A stretch of DNA of 64,000 bases from Parelaphostrongylus tenuis (GCA_019055375.1 JAHQIW010003626.1:16567-80566); one strand, 5' to 3'. Positions 1-11,589 are shown, counted from the first letter of the stretch. The notes: generated by a model not told the origin, from the letters alone. Numbers and translations: made by a program.

Positions 1-1004
1 CCTTGTAAGTTATCATTATGAGATTCGACGACTTTCGCCGTTTGAACATTAATATTATTTTAGAAAAGGTATTCAATAACCTTCAGGATTAGTTAAAAGT
101 ATTTCAAGAGTCTTAATAATTTCTGATGTTGAATAGAAATCATCCCAATGTGGAAATTCTAATAAACAAGAATTCGCAGCTGTTATACCATTTTGTAGTG
201 ATCGTGTGTAGCACATTTATTTTCGATGTCTCGCTTTGCACATGATTGTCGCTATGCTATTTCACCCGAGCTAACGTGGCCCTTCATCTCTTGAGAATAG
301 AAGCTATTTAGGTGAATGAAACTATCATTTGACAATACGTGTGTAGACGTAGACGAGGCAAGTTTGTATAGGCCAAATACGCTTTCGTTAATCTCTCTAA
401 GTGAGCTGCAGCGCACGCATTCTTATCTAACATCTCTGAATGATATATTAATATCGGCCAGTTTGCCCTTCGTTTTGTTTTCGATTCGATGTAAGATTTC
501 TTACACTGTACCACTAGAATCTGACCTACATTCGGATAACTCTGAATTTTTATGTCTGCAGTAAAGTTCTATGAAAAGAGGTGGTTTTGTATCTCTTGCT
601 TTTGTTAACATGTTACTGACTTGCAACAGCCCAGTCGCTCGGGCCGCTCTTAGTTTTCACTCTTCGTGAACGGATTTTCGACAGTAACCGGCGACTTGAA
701 CGGCTGTGAACACAACAGAAAAATGGTGAGGTTATGATGTTTTGTTTTCTGTTTAGAAGCAGCGTGGTTGTTACTAGTTACTATATTTTATTGTGATTCA
801 TTTTTTCTGCACCCCTCCGGCATTTGGAAGTTTCTTGCAATTTGTGCTGTGCCTATTTCGGTACTTCTTTCATATTTCCACAATAGTTAAAGCAACCGTG
901 TTCTTTCGTAATGATTAACCGTTTAAGGACCAGAGGACCAGAGGGCCCAGAACGCGCGTTTCGCCCCGCCCTCTGGCCCACCCCACCAATCACGTCTGTT
1001 CTTT
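1..1004. other. left flank, no confident gene
   Basis: Unique-looking DNA outside the large inverted duplication. I see no conserved protein. One site deserves mention: at 723-725 an ATG is followed directly by GTGAGG, a good splice donor, after a moderately GC-rich stretch (630-720) that could be a 5' UTR. An exon ending right after the start codon is known in nematode genes, but nothing downstream confirms it. The upstream part (1-600) holds only short unrelated open frames. Confidence 0.3.
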
Positions 1005-1165
1005 GATTGATGATCATGATAGTGATTGGGATGATAGTGGTAGTGATGGTATGATAGTGATAGTAGTGGTAGTGACAATAGTGATAGTGATGATACTGAT
1101 GGTAGTGATTGGGATGATAATGATAATCATCATAGTGATAGTGGCGGTAGTGATAGTTAGTATCT
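1005..1165 (+). repeat. GTGATA/GATGAT-type imperfect microsatellite at the outer edge of the left arm
   Basis: About 160 bases of interrupted GTGATAGTGATGG-like units. The homology between the two big arms stops almost exactly where this tract ends (about 1171). The right arm at about 59243 runs instead into unique sequence. The tract therefore marks one junction of the inverted duplication. Confidence 0.75.
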
Positions 1166-1517
1166 AGTTAGTATAGTATGGTTAGTATCGTGTCCTGCTG
1201 GCGTCGTGATCGGTCGTGTCTCCCTTTGCCATACTCCGCCACCTTTCTCCCTTTGGTTCTCAACTTCTGTCCTGACTCTGCCCTCGTTGCTGTGTATGTG
1301 GTCCACATTGCCCATCGGCACTACCTCCTATTGATCATTAGTGTTTGTGTCGATAAGCGAAGCCTATACTCTGTGAGCGGAGCTTGGAGCTACGGCGGTG
1401 GACCAAGTTCTTTGGGGTTCTGTTTGGCCCGCCACCGGGGATGGGTCCAGCCCTTGCATGCAGACCCACCAGTTTCCGTGAAGGGGCGCTTCGTATCATC
1501 CAATTTTGTTCTACAAG

Positions 1518-2125
1518 ACGGCACTGACAAAAAGATGGTGCCAAAATGCGAAGCGTCACCAAGTTTTGCAACAATGGATAACTTTGCTTCCCGCGTGGCT
1601 GTGGCACCTCAGCGACCTGTCAAGGTGGCACCAAGCAAGGCGGAGGAGCGCATTCAAGACATTTCAAGTGATTCGGTACGAACCTTTCTCTGACTAATCT
1701 CAATGAAAACGTCTGTTTATTCGATTTCGCTTGTCTTATAGTGGATAGTTTTTGTTAAGTTTTGTTGATTGTAGAAAAAGCAGGAAAGTTTTGAATTCTC
1801 GACATTTTCAGTCGACTGCATGCGACTCATCTCCACTATCGTCGTCATCCTTGGGAACTTCTAGTCCTCCATCTCGGCGAACTCTCCCTCTGTCTGAGTT
1901 ACATCGCCGTTTAATATCTCTAACGGACGAAAATGTAACACTCAGGTGGGGACTTGCCACAGAATAATGCCTTGCGGTTAGTGAAAACGAAGAAGTTGGT
2001 ATCAGAGTGTAGAATTAGACAACTTTTTCTGCCATACACGCTTAGTTCTGTAGAGAATTGTCATCTTTCTATGATTTGCCACGATGGACTTTTTGATTGC
2101 AAACAATTCCGAGTGTTAAACTTGG
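1518..2125 (+). pseudogene. inverted duplicate of the 3' exons of an ENL/AF9-like YEATS gene (linker plus AHD-like helix)
   Basis: Three exon-like blocks on the plus strand. Exon 1518-1675 follows CTACAAG and ends at a GTACG donor. It encodes a Pro/Ser/Ala/Lys linker (VAVAPQRPVKVAPS, then AEERIQDISSDS). Exon 1812-1945 follows TTTTCAG and ends before GTGGGG. It encodes a Ser-rich stretch, then LSELHRRLISLTDENVTLR, which resembles the first helix of the ANC1-homology domain (AHD) of AF9/ENL, where ELHRRL is a shared core. A tentative block 2046-2125 could continue the domain. Phases run 1, 0, 2, 1 without a stop. The phase-1 entry fits the last YEATS-gene exon (59476-59385), which lies 58 kb away in the opposite orientation. 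No YEATS exons exist upstream here, so it is called a detached duplicate even though its frame is the better preserved one. Confidence 0.55.
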
Positions 2126-4611
2126 GTAATCAAATATCTGTTTACGTGCACTTCATACTCAAAATCAAATATCTGTTTACACCCACAAAAAAATCGCTAA
2201 TTAAGTAGTATAACAACTAACAATTAGCTTTTGAGGTTAAAAGATTAGCTTCAATGCATCAATAGTGCGAGTCAATGAGTTACACTGGCTGAAAAAGTGA
2301 TCATTTCTTCAGTGTTGTAAAAAATGTATCTTCTCAGTTCTATTAGTGATTGGGTAGTAGGTTTTTCGTTAACAAGTAATCTTATAGTGGATAGAGCATT
2401 AAGGGCTAAGTTGTTTGCTATCATAAATCATACCTTTTACTCCTGTTTTCTCTACAATAGGTTTTTTTTTTCCGTTGCAACGCATATATTTGTCAGCAAG
2501 TAACCGTCATCGGTTCGACCTGGGTAGTTGATATCGAATTGGACCCAATCATGCTGACAGATGTTGGGTACTAAACAGCTTTGGTGGTTCAGCGGACTAG
2601 AGCACGCGCCACTGTATAGCGTGAAATACGGGTTCGAATCCCGACTGACGCGAAAATTCTGCACATCGCTTTACAACATTGCGTAGTTTTTCCTCTTTGA
2701 TTCAGAGTGGCTGAGATTTTGCTCACACATCCAACGGCAACAACGTCTCTTTTTCCTTCAAAACCAAGTATCTCTTTCGATCTCACGTCGGCAAACACTG
2801 CCCTTGTGCGTAAGCTAAGCCAAGTACTTACGAGCTAAATTTCTTGTTTTGTTGATCATCCATGATTGTATGATTGTTTCAGTAAGGAGAGGCTCTGCTG
2901 ATGTTGAGTGATTCCACTTTTGCTTCTGTTTTTTCTTTCTTAGACATTTGTTGCTAATGAATCGATGTGTTTTTTTCCCAGTTACAGTGGCGTTGCAGCG
3001 CAATCGTAAATATTTTTTATGACCATTTTGTTCTCATTATGTTTGAAATGCTTGAATCTACTGTTCCTCTGATGCGTAAATGGTTCTTTTACTGTAAATA
3101 CGTCAGCGTGTCTACTCGTATATCTCTCCTCTTTTTGCTGGATGCTTGTATAGATTACTTAGATAGGTATTCAGTTGTCGTTTAATGCTCACTTACAGTG
3201 TTGTTCAATGATTAAGTCTCCATCTTGAAGTGATTCCGTTGATACTCATGCCTCATTTGATGCTGAACTGTTTTCACGGTCAATCTCCTGTGCCACCACA
3301 TAGATCGAATACGGTGTTGTTACCTGTTTGACTGTTTTTTTTTTGTTCTATCAAATTTGAGATAGATAAATATAAGCTGTTCTACTACGTATTTAGACAC
3401 GAGAGTTTAATGGGTTTTTTCTTTGCGTCATATTGCACAAAAACAAAATAGGAGTGTTGTAAGAACAACTGAACGCGACAATTCTGGACGATATATTCAA
3501 ATGTTCTCAAGTGTTGTGCAGAGCTCAGATTTCGAGGGAAATGGTGTAATGTTAGAAACTTTGGGAATGAAAAATAAAAGGGATAAAGCTTTCGGCTTTG
3601 ATCAATACGTGAGGAAAAGCTATGAATTCAAGTTCATCAATCATTGATAGAGAGGATAGAGTTATAACTGGTCCATGTGAATGCTCACAATGGTCTTATC
3701 GATGCATTTACATTTGCAGGGCCAAATGCACCGAAACTGCTAAACTAATCCCTTCGTGGTTTCCTCGTCGGGTGTGTTTCGTCAGACTTTTGGTAGTCAC
3801 TCGATAGCTGCAAAAATTGCGATTCAAACACTGGGCTTGGTTTTTGAAATGGTTTCCTTCCTCTGCCGTAGCAACGAAGAGAATGTTACATTTTACCTCT
3901 AAAGTACAGCTTGTTATGCACTCGTCTTTGCTTCGTCTTTCATCTACATCATCATAGTCTTAGCATCCGTTAGATAGCTTGAGAAAGAGCGTTTCTAAAA
4001 GTAAGCTTGGTTTCCGAATAAAGGCCTGATTTCGCTGTAGCAAAGGCGAAGAGAAAATCACGTCTTGCCGTCGGCGTTCATTATCTGAGAAGCTGATGGC
4101 TGTAGTTGGTTTTCCCTGATTTATAAAGATAGTTCATTAGTCATTTGACGAAAAACCTTGGGAACGTCTTGACAGCTCTGCGAGAGCGAAGCAAATTACG
4201 TTTTCACTCAAATTAGTGAGGCTGGTGCCTGAAATCTATAGCGGGTGTATTCAATAATATTCAATGAAAATTCCAAACTGATGTCTATCGGACTAGAACC
4301 AAGTCTTTTCTACAATTGCACGGAACTAGAAAATTTTTCCGAAACAGAGGGGAAAATTTCAAATAATTAGGAAAAATCGCGCTCTCTCGGGCGGCACTTG
4401 AAGTCGCAGCGCGTAGCGCCATTTGAGAGAGCGCGATTTGCATTATTTACTTATAAACTTTCCTCTGTTTTGAGAGTACTTTCAGTTTCTCTTCATACTG
4501 TGACGCAACACAATTGCCTCTACATGTTCATACGCTCTTGGTGCGTATATATATACATATATATATATATATGGATCCATATATATGTGTATATGCACGT
4601 ATATATATAAA
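2126..4611. other. left-arm interval without a recognisable gene; one tRNA-like SINE
   Basis: Apart from the SINE at 2570-2665 I see intron-like or intergenic AT-rich DNA. Its mirror (55160-57600) does not preserve the same reading frames, which argues against coding. At 3800-4200 there are two degenerate copies of a motif containing CGCTGTAGCAA, which also occurs at 15260-15290 and in the mirrored arm. Confidence 0.5.
2570..2665 (+). repeat. tRNA-derived SINE head, family B
   Basis: A tRNA-like unit with an A-box-like stretch (TGGTTCAGCGGACTAGAGC) and a near-perfect B box, GGGTTCGAATCCC, followed by GACTGACGC and an A/T-rich 3' part. The mirror is at 57105-57200. Family members also occur at 8872, 9615, 14225, 14590, 45285, 45610, 50650 and 51408. 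It lacks a full cloverleaf, so it is not a tRNA gene. Confidence 0.7.
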
Positions 4612-4945
4612 TATAAAGAGCGCATGAGGTGCATCGGTCAGAGGTGTTCTGCGTCGCACATGAGATCAATGATTCGATCTCGCGCGCATGACTCACCAAG
4701 CCATCCATCCCTCCGGGGTCTGTAAATTGATACCAGACTGGTCTCAAACTTATTGTGAGAATAAGCAGCACTAACTCCGTATAGTGGGAGGCCACCGCGA
4801 GTCATTGTAAAAGCCAGGTATGCATTGAATCAATTCAAACGAAGTTGAAATTGAAGAAGATTGCGTAGCGCATCAATCAGGGATTGATCAACGCCGGGAT
4901 ATATACATACATATATATATATATATATACATAAATATATGCCCT
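4540..4945 (+). repeat. TA-rich tracts flanking SINE-A
   Basis: (TA)n-like tracts at about 4545-4620 and 4900-4945 bracket the SINE-A copy. The same pattern recurs at 17040-17212 and 42427-42600 and in the mirrored copy at 54800-54870 and 55165-55225. This suggests that SINE-A prefers TA-rich targets or carries such tails. Confidence 0.6.
4612..4895 (+). repeat. tRNA-derived SINE, family A
   Basis: The head reads GAGCGCATGAGGTGCATCGG, with a B-box-like GATTCGATCTCG at about 4671. The body runs over ACCAAGCCATCCATCCCTCC to the shared 3' end GGCGTTGATCAATCCC seen here as its complement at about 4876-4893. Family copies: 17212-17512, 19085-19388, 23288-23605, 42112-42428, 54868-55160 and a fragment at 38160-38275. 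Confidence 0.75.
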
Positions 4946-5394
4946 TTTTTGGAATAATCAAGATACACGTTAACAAATGGTTACTAAGCTTTCAATAAAA
5001 AGCTATCAGCAGAGCCTAGCCGAGCGAATTAATTAGACCGAGTGTGAGACATAATAATATTCCCGTTACTACAGCAAACTTGGAGGGCTTTCCCAAAAGC
5101 CAGTGAAGCATTGAATTCGTAGGGATTTGAGCGGTTGAATCATTATTGAAAGTCCACGGGGAAAGCTTTCTTCATTGATAATGGTTTGGCCCTAAATGGT
5201 TGAGTCGATGCTGCTACACTTCTCATAAGTCTAATACTTAGTCAAAGATCTTAGAGAAGTGAAAAGCTTGGTGAGCTCGTAGTGGTTCGAATCCAATGAA
5301 GTACACATCTGACCATCTCACTGCACTCAATCATGTAAGTTATCATGAAAGTTCGTGATAACTGCTTCAGTAGTTTAGCAGTTTTTCTGATCCG

Positions 5395-5645
5395 TCATCA
5401 CAATGACTTTTTTCACGGTGCGGATCCCATCACTTCTAGCAATCAATTCGTTTTTCGTCATCTTCTTAAACGGCGTAGAAATCTGGCTGAGTAAGTCCCC
5501 TTGCAATCCCGAAGATAGCCTTGCTGTGGCGTTCCATAGTTGACTGCCGGAGAGAAACAGGGGGAAAGGAGGGGGTGGAGTTTGGCTCCACGCGCGCTGT
5601 GACCAACATCACAACCACTTGGCCACGGAGCCACTTCATAATAAC
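5395..5645 (-). repeat. tRNA-Ser/Leu-like SINE, family D
   Basis: The reverse strand starts with GTGGCCAAGTGGTTGTGATG-like sequence (complement near 5610-5630), an A box close to that of serine or leucine tRNAs. A shared body follows (CCGGCAGTCAACTATGGAAC). The mirror copy is 54105-54350. Other copies are 23977-24235, 37692-37905 and 38512-38745. Confidence 0.7.
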
Positions 5646-6837
5646 TTCAGCACAACGTAAAAAACAAAATGGATAGTTTTGAACAACGTAGAGTTTGTCA
5701 GTTTTCGATAATCACTCGGTAGTTCTATGAGAAACCGGTAGTACTGATCTGCTTTGTGCTGATGTTGCCTACTGAATTCTTTTCCGTAATGCGAGACAAA
5801 CATGGCCACCTTCATAGATTTTTTGTGAAGGCGTCTGCCTACTTCGTAAGTGGATTTCTTGCATTTACATGATTCAACGTTGGAGTCACTTGCCAACGAC
5901 CGATTATCATCTATACACATGACAAATATTTTCGACATCTTGACATATGGCAGCTGAGTCTTCAATATACAACTGGCAATTCAAGTCGGAACCTTGAACA
6001 TCGTCTATTAATTGATTGATGTGGGGTACAACAGCATTACTTTCTTGATCCGTAACTCTTAGCAACCGATCATTCGTCCTGCTCGCCTATCATTCAAGTT
6101 TCCGAGGTATGAAATTGCATAGTGGAATTGAAACGTGGACACCAAGCTGTAGATGTTTCTTGTTTTCCTTACTGCATCCTCGACGATCTTCCAATCTCCC
6201 AGAATTCTAAATCTCTCGAATCGTATATGTTGAGAATAATGCTCAGATCTGTTATTCATCAAGCTGGTTCAAGTTGTTGTCAAGTTGAGCTTCCGATGGT
6301 AAACGCATCTTTAAGTGCTTTAGAGATAATCGATCTGTATAGATTGAATAGACAAAACATCAAAAATGAGTAGGGCACCGCAATCATCCTTTTCTTTGGG
6401 TTGACAAGCTTGTTGTTTATGTGAATAAAGTAATTTTTTTTGCGCTTTGCCAAGAGTAGCGTGAATAATGTCATTGAATTGTTTCGTCGTGATGGTGCGC
6501 TCTTTACAGCAGTGAACATGTGAGTGTAGAGTTGAGAAATTCGGGTGCTCATTTTCTGGCTAATGAAGGCTGTTTATGTACTGATCGTGAACACTCAGGC
6601 TGTGGAGAAGCATGCAAATCACTTTCAGAAAGATGTTTGTTTTGCTATAAATTGTCACACGGAATTTTTTGCCTTTGCTTCACTTGAAATATTAAACTTA
6701 GGTTGCTGAGCTTTAATATATGAGTATTATAACAAAAACGCGATGACGAGAGTGACAATATAGATTAGGTATAGGATGATCAAAGAGTGGCTCGAGTACT
6801 ATGGTGGTGAGAGACAATGAGTCTGTGATTGGGATGA

Positions 6838-7105
6838 TTTTCCAAGACCGACTATCGATTAACCTCGGCTCAGATTGGAAAATTCCGTGACTTTCTTTTG
6901 TTCAACAAATACGAGATTGTTAATATACGTTTATTTCGTATAAAATCGTACAATAAACAATAGCACGCGTCCCCGGTATAGATGAAACGCGGGTTCGACT
7001 TCTGTCTGAAGTTGCATTTTGCTCGCGACTCAGTGCTCCTAGTACAATAGAGGTTGTATTCGTGGGTAACGTTTCAACAGTTTCGCCTTCGTCAGAGCTT
7101 AAAAG
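6838..7105 (-). mobile_element. foldback element with hammerhead-like core, old copy in left arm
   Basis: Begins with the shared AAGACCGACT.TC..TTAACCTCGGC segment (about 6843) and ends near a reverse-strand core CTGACGA (7089-7095), GGCGAAACTGTT, GAAA (7072-7075), then CGTT. The same element is mirrored at 52618-52905, so this copy predates the arm duplication. A tRNA-like unit at 6955-7035 lies inside it. Function is inferred only from the core motif. Confidence 0.5.
6955..7035 (+). repeat. tRNA-like unit, family C
   Basis: TAGCACGCGTCCCCGGTATA followed by a B-box-like GGGTTCGACTTC. Mirrored at 52710-52790 on the opposite strand. Confidence 0.6.
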
Positions 7106-7404
7106 AGCCAAATTGACGTGCAGTCCACACAGAAGACATCTTAATGACCGGTTAAATGAGCGTCCAGATGACGTTACGACGCGGGCTCACATAGTCGTTG
7201 CGATGTCATTCTCTATTCTTTAATTCTTTTGGAACATCTAGCAGTCTGCATCTCTTCAAGCATTATTGTGTAGCCAGATAATGCCTATTCACAAAACGCT
7301 AGCGGTTCAACTGGGTTTGATACCTGAAAGTGCTTCCCACATCAAACCCGTTGACGGTTGGTTGCTGACGCTTTGATAGCTCATATCGAACAAAGAGTGG
7401 TAAC

Positions 7405-7500
7405 AAAGTGATGGCCTTGCTGCTGTAGTGCTAGCATGCGCCCCCGGCAATGGTGACGAGTTCAACTTTCGCCTGAGGACAAGTTTTTGCGTAATACTCA
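7405..7500 (+). repeat. tRNA-like SINE head, family C
   Basis: An A-box-like TGCTGTAGTGCTAGCATGCG, then a B-box-like GAGTTCAACTTTC and CGCCTGAGG. The mirror is at 52250-52335. It directly precedes the ATT array, so the array may have grown from the 3' tail of this SINE. Confidence 0.6.
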
Positions 7501-7548
7501 CTCATTTGCAAGAAGATGGGATGAGACCCCTTCTAGGGGTTTTTCCCA

Positions 7549-7720
7549 TCATTATTATTTAAATTTAATATTATTATTACTATTATTATATATTATTATT
7601 TTATTATTATTATTATTATATTATCATTATTATTATTATTATTATTATTTATTATTATTATTATTATTATTATATTAGTATTATTAGTATTATTATTATT
7701 ATTATTATTATTATTTATTA

Positions 7721-7760
<40 letters not shown>

Positions 7761-7984
7761 GATTATATTGTATTATTATTATTATTATTGATTATTATTA
7801 TATTATTATTATTTTATTATTATTATATTATTATTATTATATTATTATTATTATTATTATTTATTATTATTATTATATTATTATTATTATATTATTATTA
7901 TTATTATATTTATTATATTATATTATTATTATTATTATATTATTATTATTATTATTATTATTATTAGTATTATTTTATTATTTA

Positions 7985-8020
<36 letters not shown>

Positions 8021-8509
8021 TATTATTTATTATTATTTATTATATATATTTATATATTATTTATTATTTTATTATTATTATATTTTATATTATATTATTA
8101 TTATTTATATATTATATTATTATTATTATTTTATTATTATATTTTATTATTATATTATATATTTTATATTTATTATTATTTATTATTTTTTTATTATTTA
8201 TTATTATTATTATTTTATTATTATTATTATATATTATTTATTATTATTATTTATATTATTTATTATTTTATTATTTATTTATTATATTTATTATTATTAT
8301 ATTATTTATTATTATTATTATTTATATTTATTATATATTTTATATTATTATTTATATATTATTTTATTATTATTTTATTATATTATTATTATATTATTAT
8401 TATTTTATTTTATTATTATTATATTATATTATTATATTATTATATTATTTATTATTATATATTATTATTATTATTATATTATTATTATTATTATTATTAT
8501 CTTATTATA

Positions 8510-8544
<35 letters not shown>

Positions 8545-8563
8545 TATTATTATTATTATTATT
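7549..8563 (+). repeat. ATT trinucleotide array, about 1 kb
   Basis: Almost uninterrupted ATT/TAT repeats with single-base slips. The homologous tract in the right arm (51889-52163, AAT on the plus strand) is about a quarter as long. Length has therefore changed since the duplication, or the assembly differs. Long open frames across it are artefacts of the repeat. Confidence 0.95.
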
Positions 8564-8659
8564 AACCAAATAATCCCTACGATAATACCTTTTGACGTTG
8601 TCAGAGTTTCTAAGAAAACGAGGCGTTGACGGACGTCGGGTCGTCCAGATGACGTCATG

Positions 8660-9860
8660 ACGGAGTAGTCGTTCTGATGCACCTTATCGTCTTGATGATT
8701 GTTCTCATCATTTTTGTATATTTTCTTGGCAAGAAATTTTCCGGACCTTTTTGTTTTTTCTTGATTATTTTTCATGCACGTAAGTTTTCGTTTTACCACC
8801 GTTTAGAGCAGCTTCTTGCGATTATTTTGGCATATAGCACTTATACATTTGTTGGCAGAGTGATGACAAAACGGACATCAGTAGTGCAACAGCGCTCCCG
8901 GAAAGAGTCAGATACGACGGGTTCGAGTCCCGCCTGATGCAAAAGTTTTGCACATCACTTTACATCACGGGTAAATCTATGACATCATACCTCCGCCATG
9001 AGCGGTTAAATAAAAAGAATTCTCGGTAATCTCTTGTATTTTTGTTTGAGATAAGATTGTCCTGAGAGCAAAAACAGTTGAGTTCTTTGTGGTGTATAAG
9101 GAGACATATGAAAAAACCGACCTCATTCGCTGGAGAGGAACTTTTCACAGAAGAGTTGGTAACTATTCGAAAGCTGAAACTTCTGGCTACAGTCCGACGT
9201 TGTCGGTTTCTTTGTTTTTGATCTTCTGACGTTGCTTAGAGAAAGATTTTTTTTCGTCGCAGACGCGCGTACTTCTCACCGGACAGAGCCCTTTCTTCGG
9301 ACTAGTAGTAGTCATAGATAGCGGTATCGTTTCTACGCGTTATATAAGGTTTTTTGAAAAATCGGCCATGTGGGGCTATAGCGTGATGTCTCGGCTTTTA
9401 GAAGGTTACTACCACTCCTGTGAAAAGTCTCTCTCCAGCGAAACGAGGTTGGTTTTTCATTTGTCCCTTTTCAACCACAGAGAACTACTCAGTTGATTTT
9501 GCTCTCAGAAACAGGTCATCTTGAAACAAATGTATAAGTGTTCAAACATAAATCTTTTTATTGAGCCGCTGCTAGCGAGGGGGGATGATGTCATAGGTTC
9601 ATTCAGTGATGTAGAGAAATATGCAAAACTTTTGAGTCTGGCGGGACTCGAACCAGCATCTCACAATATCCGGAAGCGCGGGCTCTAATCTGTTGCACTT
9701 CTATGCCCGCTTTACCATCACTGTGCCATCAAATGTATAAGTGCTATATATCGAAATAACCGCTTGGAGTTGCTCTAAACGATAGTGAAAACGAAAATTT
9801 ATATGCATGAAGAATAATTAACAAGTGCAAAAAAGTCCGAAAAATTTTTTGCCATTCCAT
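8660..9860. repeat. palindromic element P1, centre near 9335
   Basis: The left half (about 8700-9330) matches the right half (about 9340-9855) in reverse complement. Shared landmarks are a tRNA-like family-B unit at 8872-8955 (+) and 9615-9710 (-), both with a GGGTTCGAGTCCCGCCT-type B box, a block beginning ACCGACCTCATTCGCTGGAG, and an AAACGAAAATTTATATGCAT block. The tRNA-like units point toward the centre. The mirrored palindrome in the right arm is 50510-51680. Confidence 0.8.
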
Positions 9861-10330
9861 CAACCAAATAATACCTATGATGAGATCTTTGACGTCAGAA
9901 ACCTCGTTATGGAAAACTACAATATTGTCGTTTAGGAGCTACTGAAGGACGACGTTTAAAGAATATTGAGGCCAATAAATGACGTCATTGGAGCTCCGAA
10001 ATGACGTGAGAGACACAGGTTCTCATTGTCGTCCTGACGTTATTCCATATTCTTCTTCTCAAAACATCTAACTGTATCCATCCTCCATCTTTCAGTAATC
10101 TTTTCTTATCTTTATGTCAGAAATAATCTCCATAATACTTCCTAATTTGTTAGAAATGTCGTCATAGAAAAAGCAACAATTTTACTTGACAAGTGCCTTC
10201 ACTGTCGTGACCTATAGGCTCATAGGCTTCTGAAGCCCTAGCAGCTTTTCTTCCTCTTCAGCACATTCGCTTTGACGCTTGAAAGGAGTTCTAATCTGTG
10301 AACGACTTGTTATGATCTTAAGAGAAGTCA

Positions 10331-10369
10331 TTTCGGCCGTAGTACGCGCAATATTTTCTTCTTCTTCAG
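10331..10369 (-). other. hammerhead-like core with long insert
   Basis: Reverse strand: CTGAAGA (10369-10363), a long internal stretch, then GGCCGAAATGAC. Mirrored at 50002-50040. Stem II would be irregular, so this is the weakest member of the motif set. Confidence 0.25.
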
Positions 10370-10559
10370 ATCACTAGTGTACTAAATTTTTCTCATTTTC
10401 ACATTAAACTCTCTGCGCAAACTCGATCGTACAGCTTTCAGATGTACTTTTCGTACAACAAACTATTCTATTGCAATCCCATATAGGGTTTCCCATTTCC
10501 GCAAAGCCGGTGTTGCTTCTTTTCTTCGCACATGTAGCAGAAATAGTGGCAAAATAGGC

Positions 10560-11420
10560 GTAGGTAGTACATTGGAGTCTTGTCGGTTATAAAGAGACAA
10601 ATGATTATCCGACGTCATTCTCTGGACAGGAACTTTCTATATGAATGTTAATAACCGTCCGAAAGCTGAGACTCCAGGCTACAGCCCCACGTCGCCCGTT
10701 TTTTAAAAAGGTTTTTTTTGACGTTGCTACTAAAGGAGATTTCCTGCGTTGCAGGCACGCATACATCTTCGCCGGACAGAGCTCTTCCTTTGGACTATTA
10801 GTACTCATTCGATAGCGTAATCGAATTTTCCAAAGCTGTGCTTATATCCTGAAAAGACCGTTTCTCTGCAACGCACCAGCTAAAATAAGTTGAAAGCGCA
10901 TGTCGGTGAGCAAGGGGGCCTTGGGCCAAGTCACGTGCCCACGCATGAGGCGGCCGCGTTCGATGACGTCATGGTCATCGATTTTTAGGGCAGATGAACG
11001 CGTAGAAAAGTACGGCGTCATTAGTTAACGTGGCCACCTCACGCACAGGCACGCGAATTGGCCAAAGGCCTTGCTCACACGTGCAAATTTAACTTATTTC
11101 ACTTGTTGCGCTTCAGAGAAAAAATGTTTTTTGGATATAAGCATAGCGTTGGAATCAAATTTGATTAGGTATCGAATGATTACTAATAGTCCAAGGAAAG
11201 AGCTCTTTCCTGCGCAAAAATGCTCGTCTGCAAAGCAAGAAATCTCCTTCTGTAGCAACGTTAACAAGAGGCTTTTTTTGAAAAGCTGGTGACGTGGGGC
11301 TGTAGCCAAAAGCATCAGCTTTCGACTGGTTACTAACACTCCTATGAACAGTTACTTCCAGCGAATTAAGTCGATCTTTCATCTTCATCTTCAAAGCCGA
11401 TGATTCCGTTTCTAGAATGT
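10560..11420. repeat. palindromic element P2, centre near 10985
   Basis: 10580-10880 matches 11100-11400 in reverse complement (blocks GAAAGCTGAGACTCC, GGCTACAGCCCCACGTC, GGACAGAGCTCTTCC, TCATTCGATAGCG). The centre carries TGACGTCA (10963-10970). It shares its arm sequence with P1 and with a single copy at 20185-20350. The mirror is 49190-49810. Confidence 0.8.
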
Positions 11421-11589
11421 ATGCTTCCACATTGTTCTTAGTAAGGTCGTCGGGTTTATCCAACTATTTTACTATTGAGCAATCGAGCCTAGAAGCCACG
11501 AGGCCCGGTTGTTCGACATCACAAGCAAGCAGCATGGAATAGCGCTGGAGATAAATAAACTCCGACGACATTCCAGAAGATGTGAAGGC

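Noticed and set aside
1178..1517. 5' part of the long open frame running into the linker exon
   Set aside because: Composition is not protein-like, the mirrored copy breaks the frame, and a splice acceptor explains where coding begins (1518).
2113..2134. A stretch resembling the reverse complement of the nematode SL1 spliced leader (AAACTTGGGTAAT core)
   Set aside because: It overlaps a tentative exon end and donor of the YEATS-gene duplicate, is antisense to that gene, matches only part of the leader, and is changed in the mirrored copy (CTTAGGTAAT). Chance is sufficient.
2570..2665. Genuine tRNA genes, suggested by good A and B boxes here and at about 20 other places
   Set aside because: Acceptor stems and anticodon arms do not form, copies are numerous with shared non-tRNA bodies, and many are truncated. 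They are tRNA-derived repeats.
7487..8560. Open frames full of Tyr, Leu and Ile in the trinucleotide arrays (also 51795-52311)
   Set aside because: They are read-through of ATT/AAT repeats, not genes.
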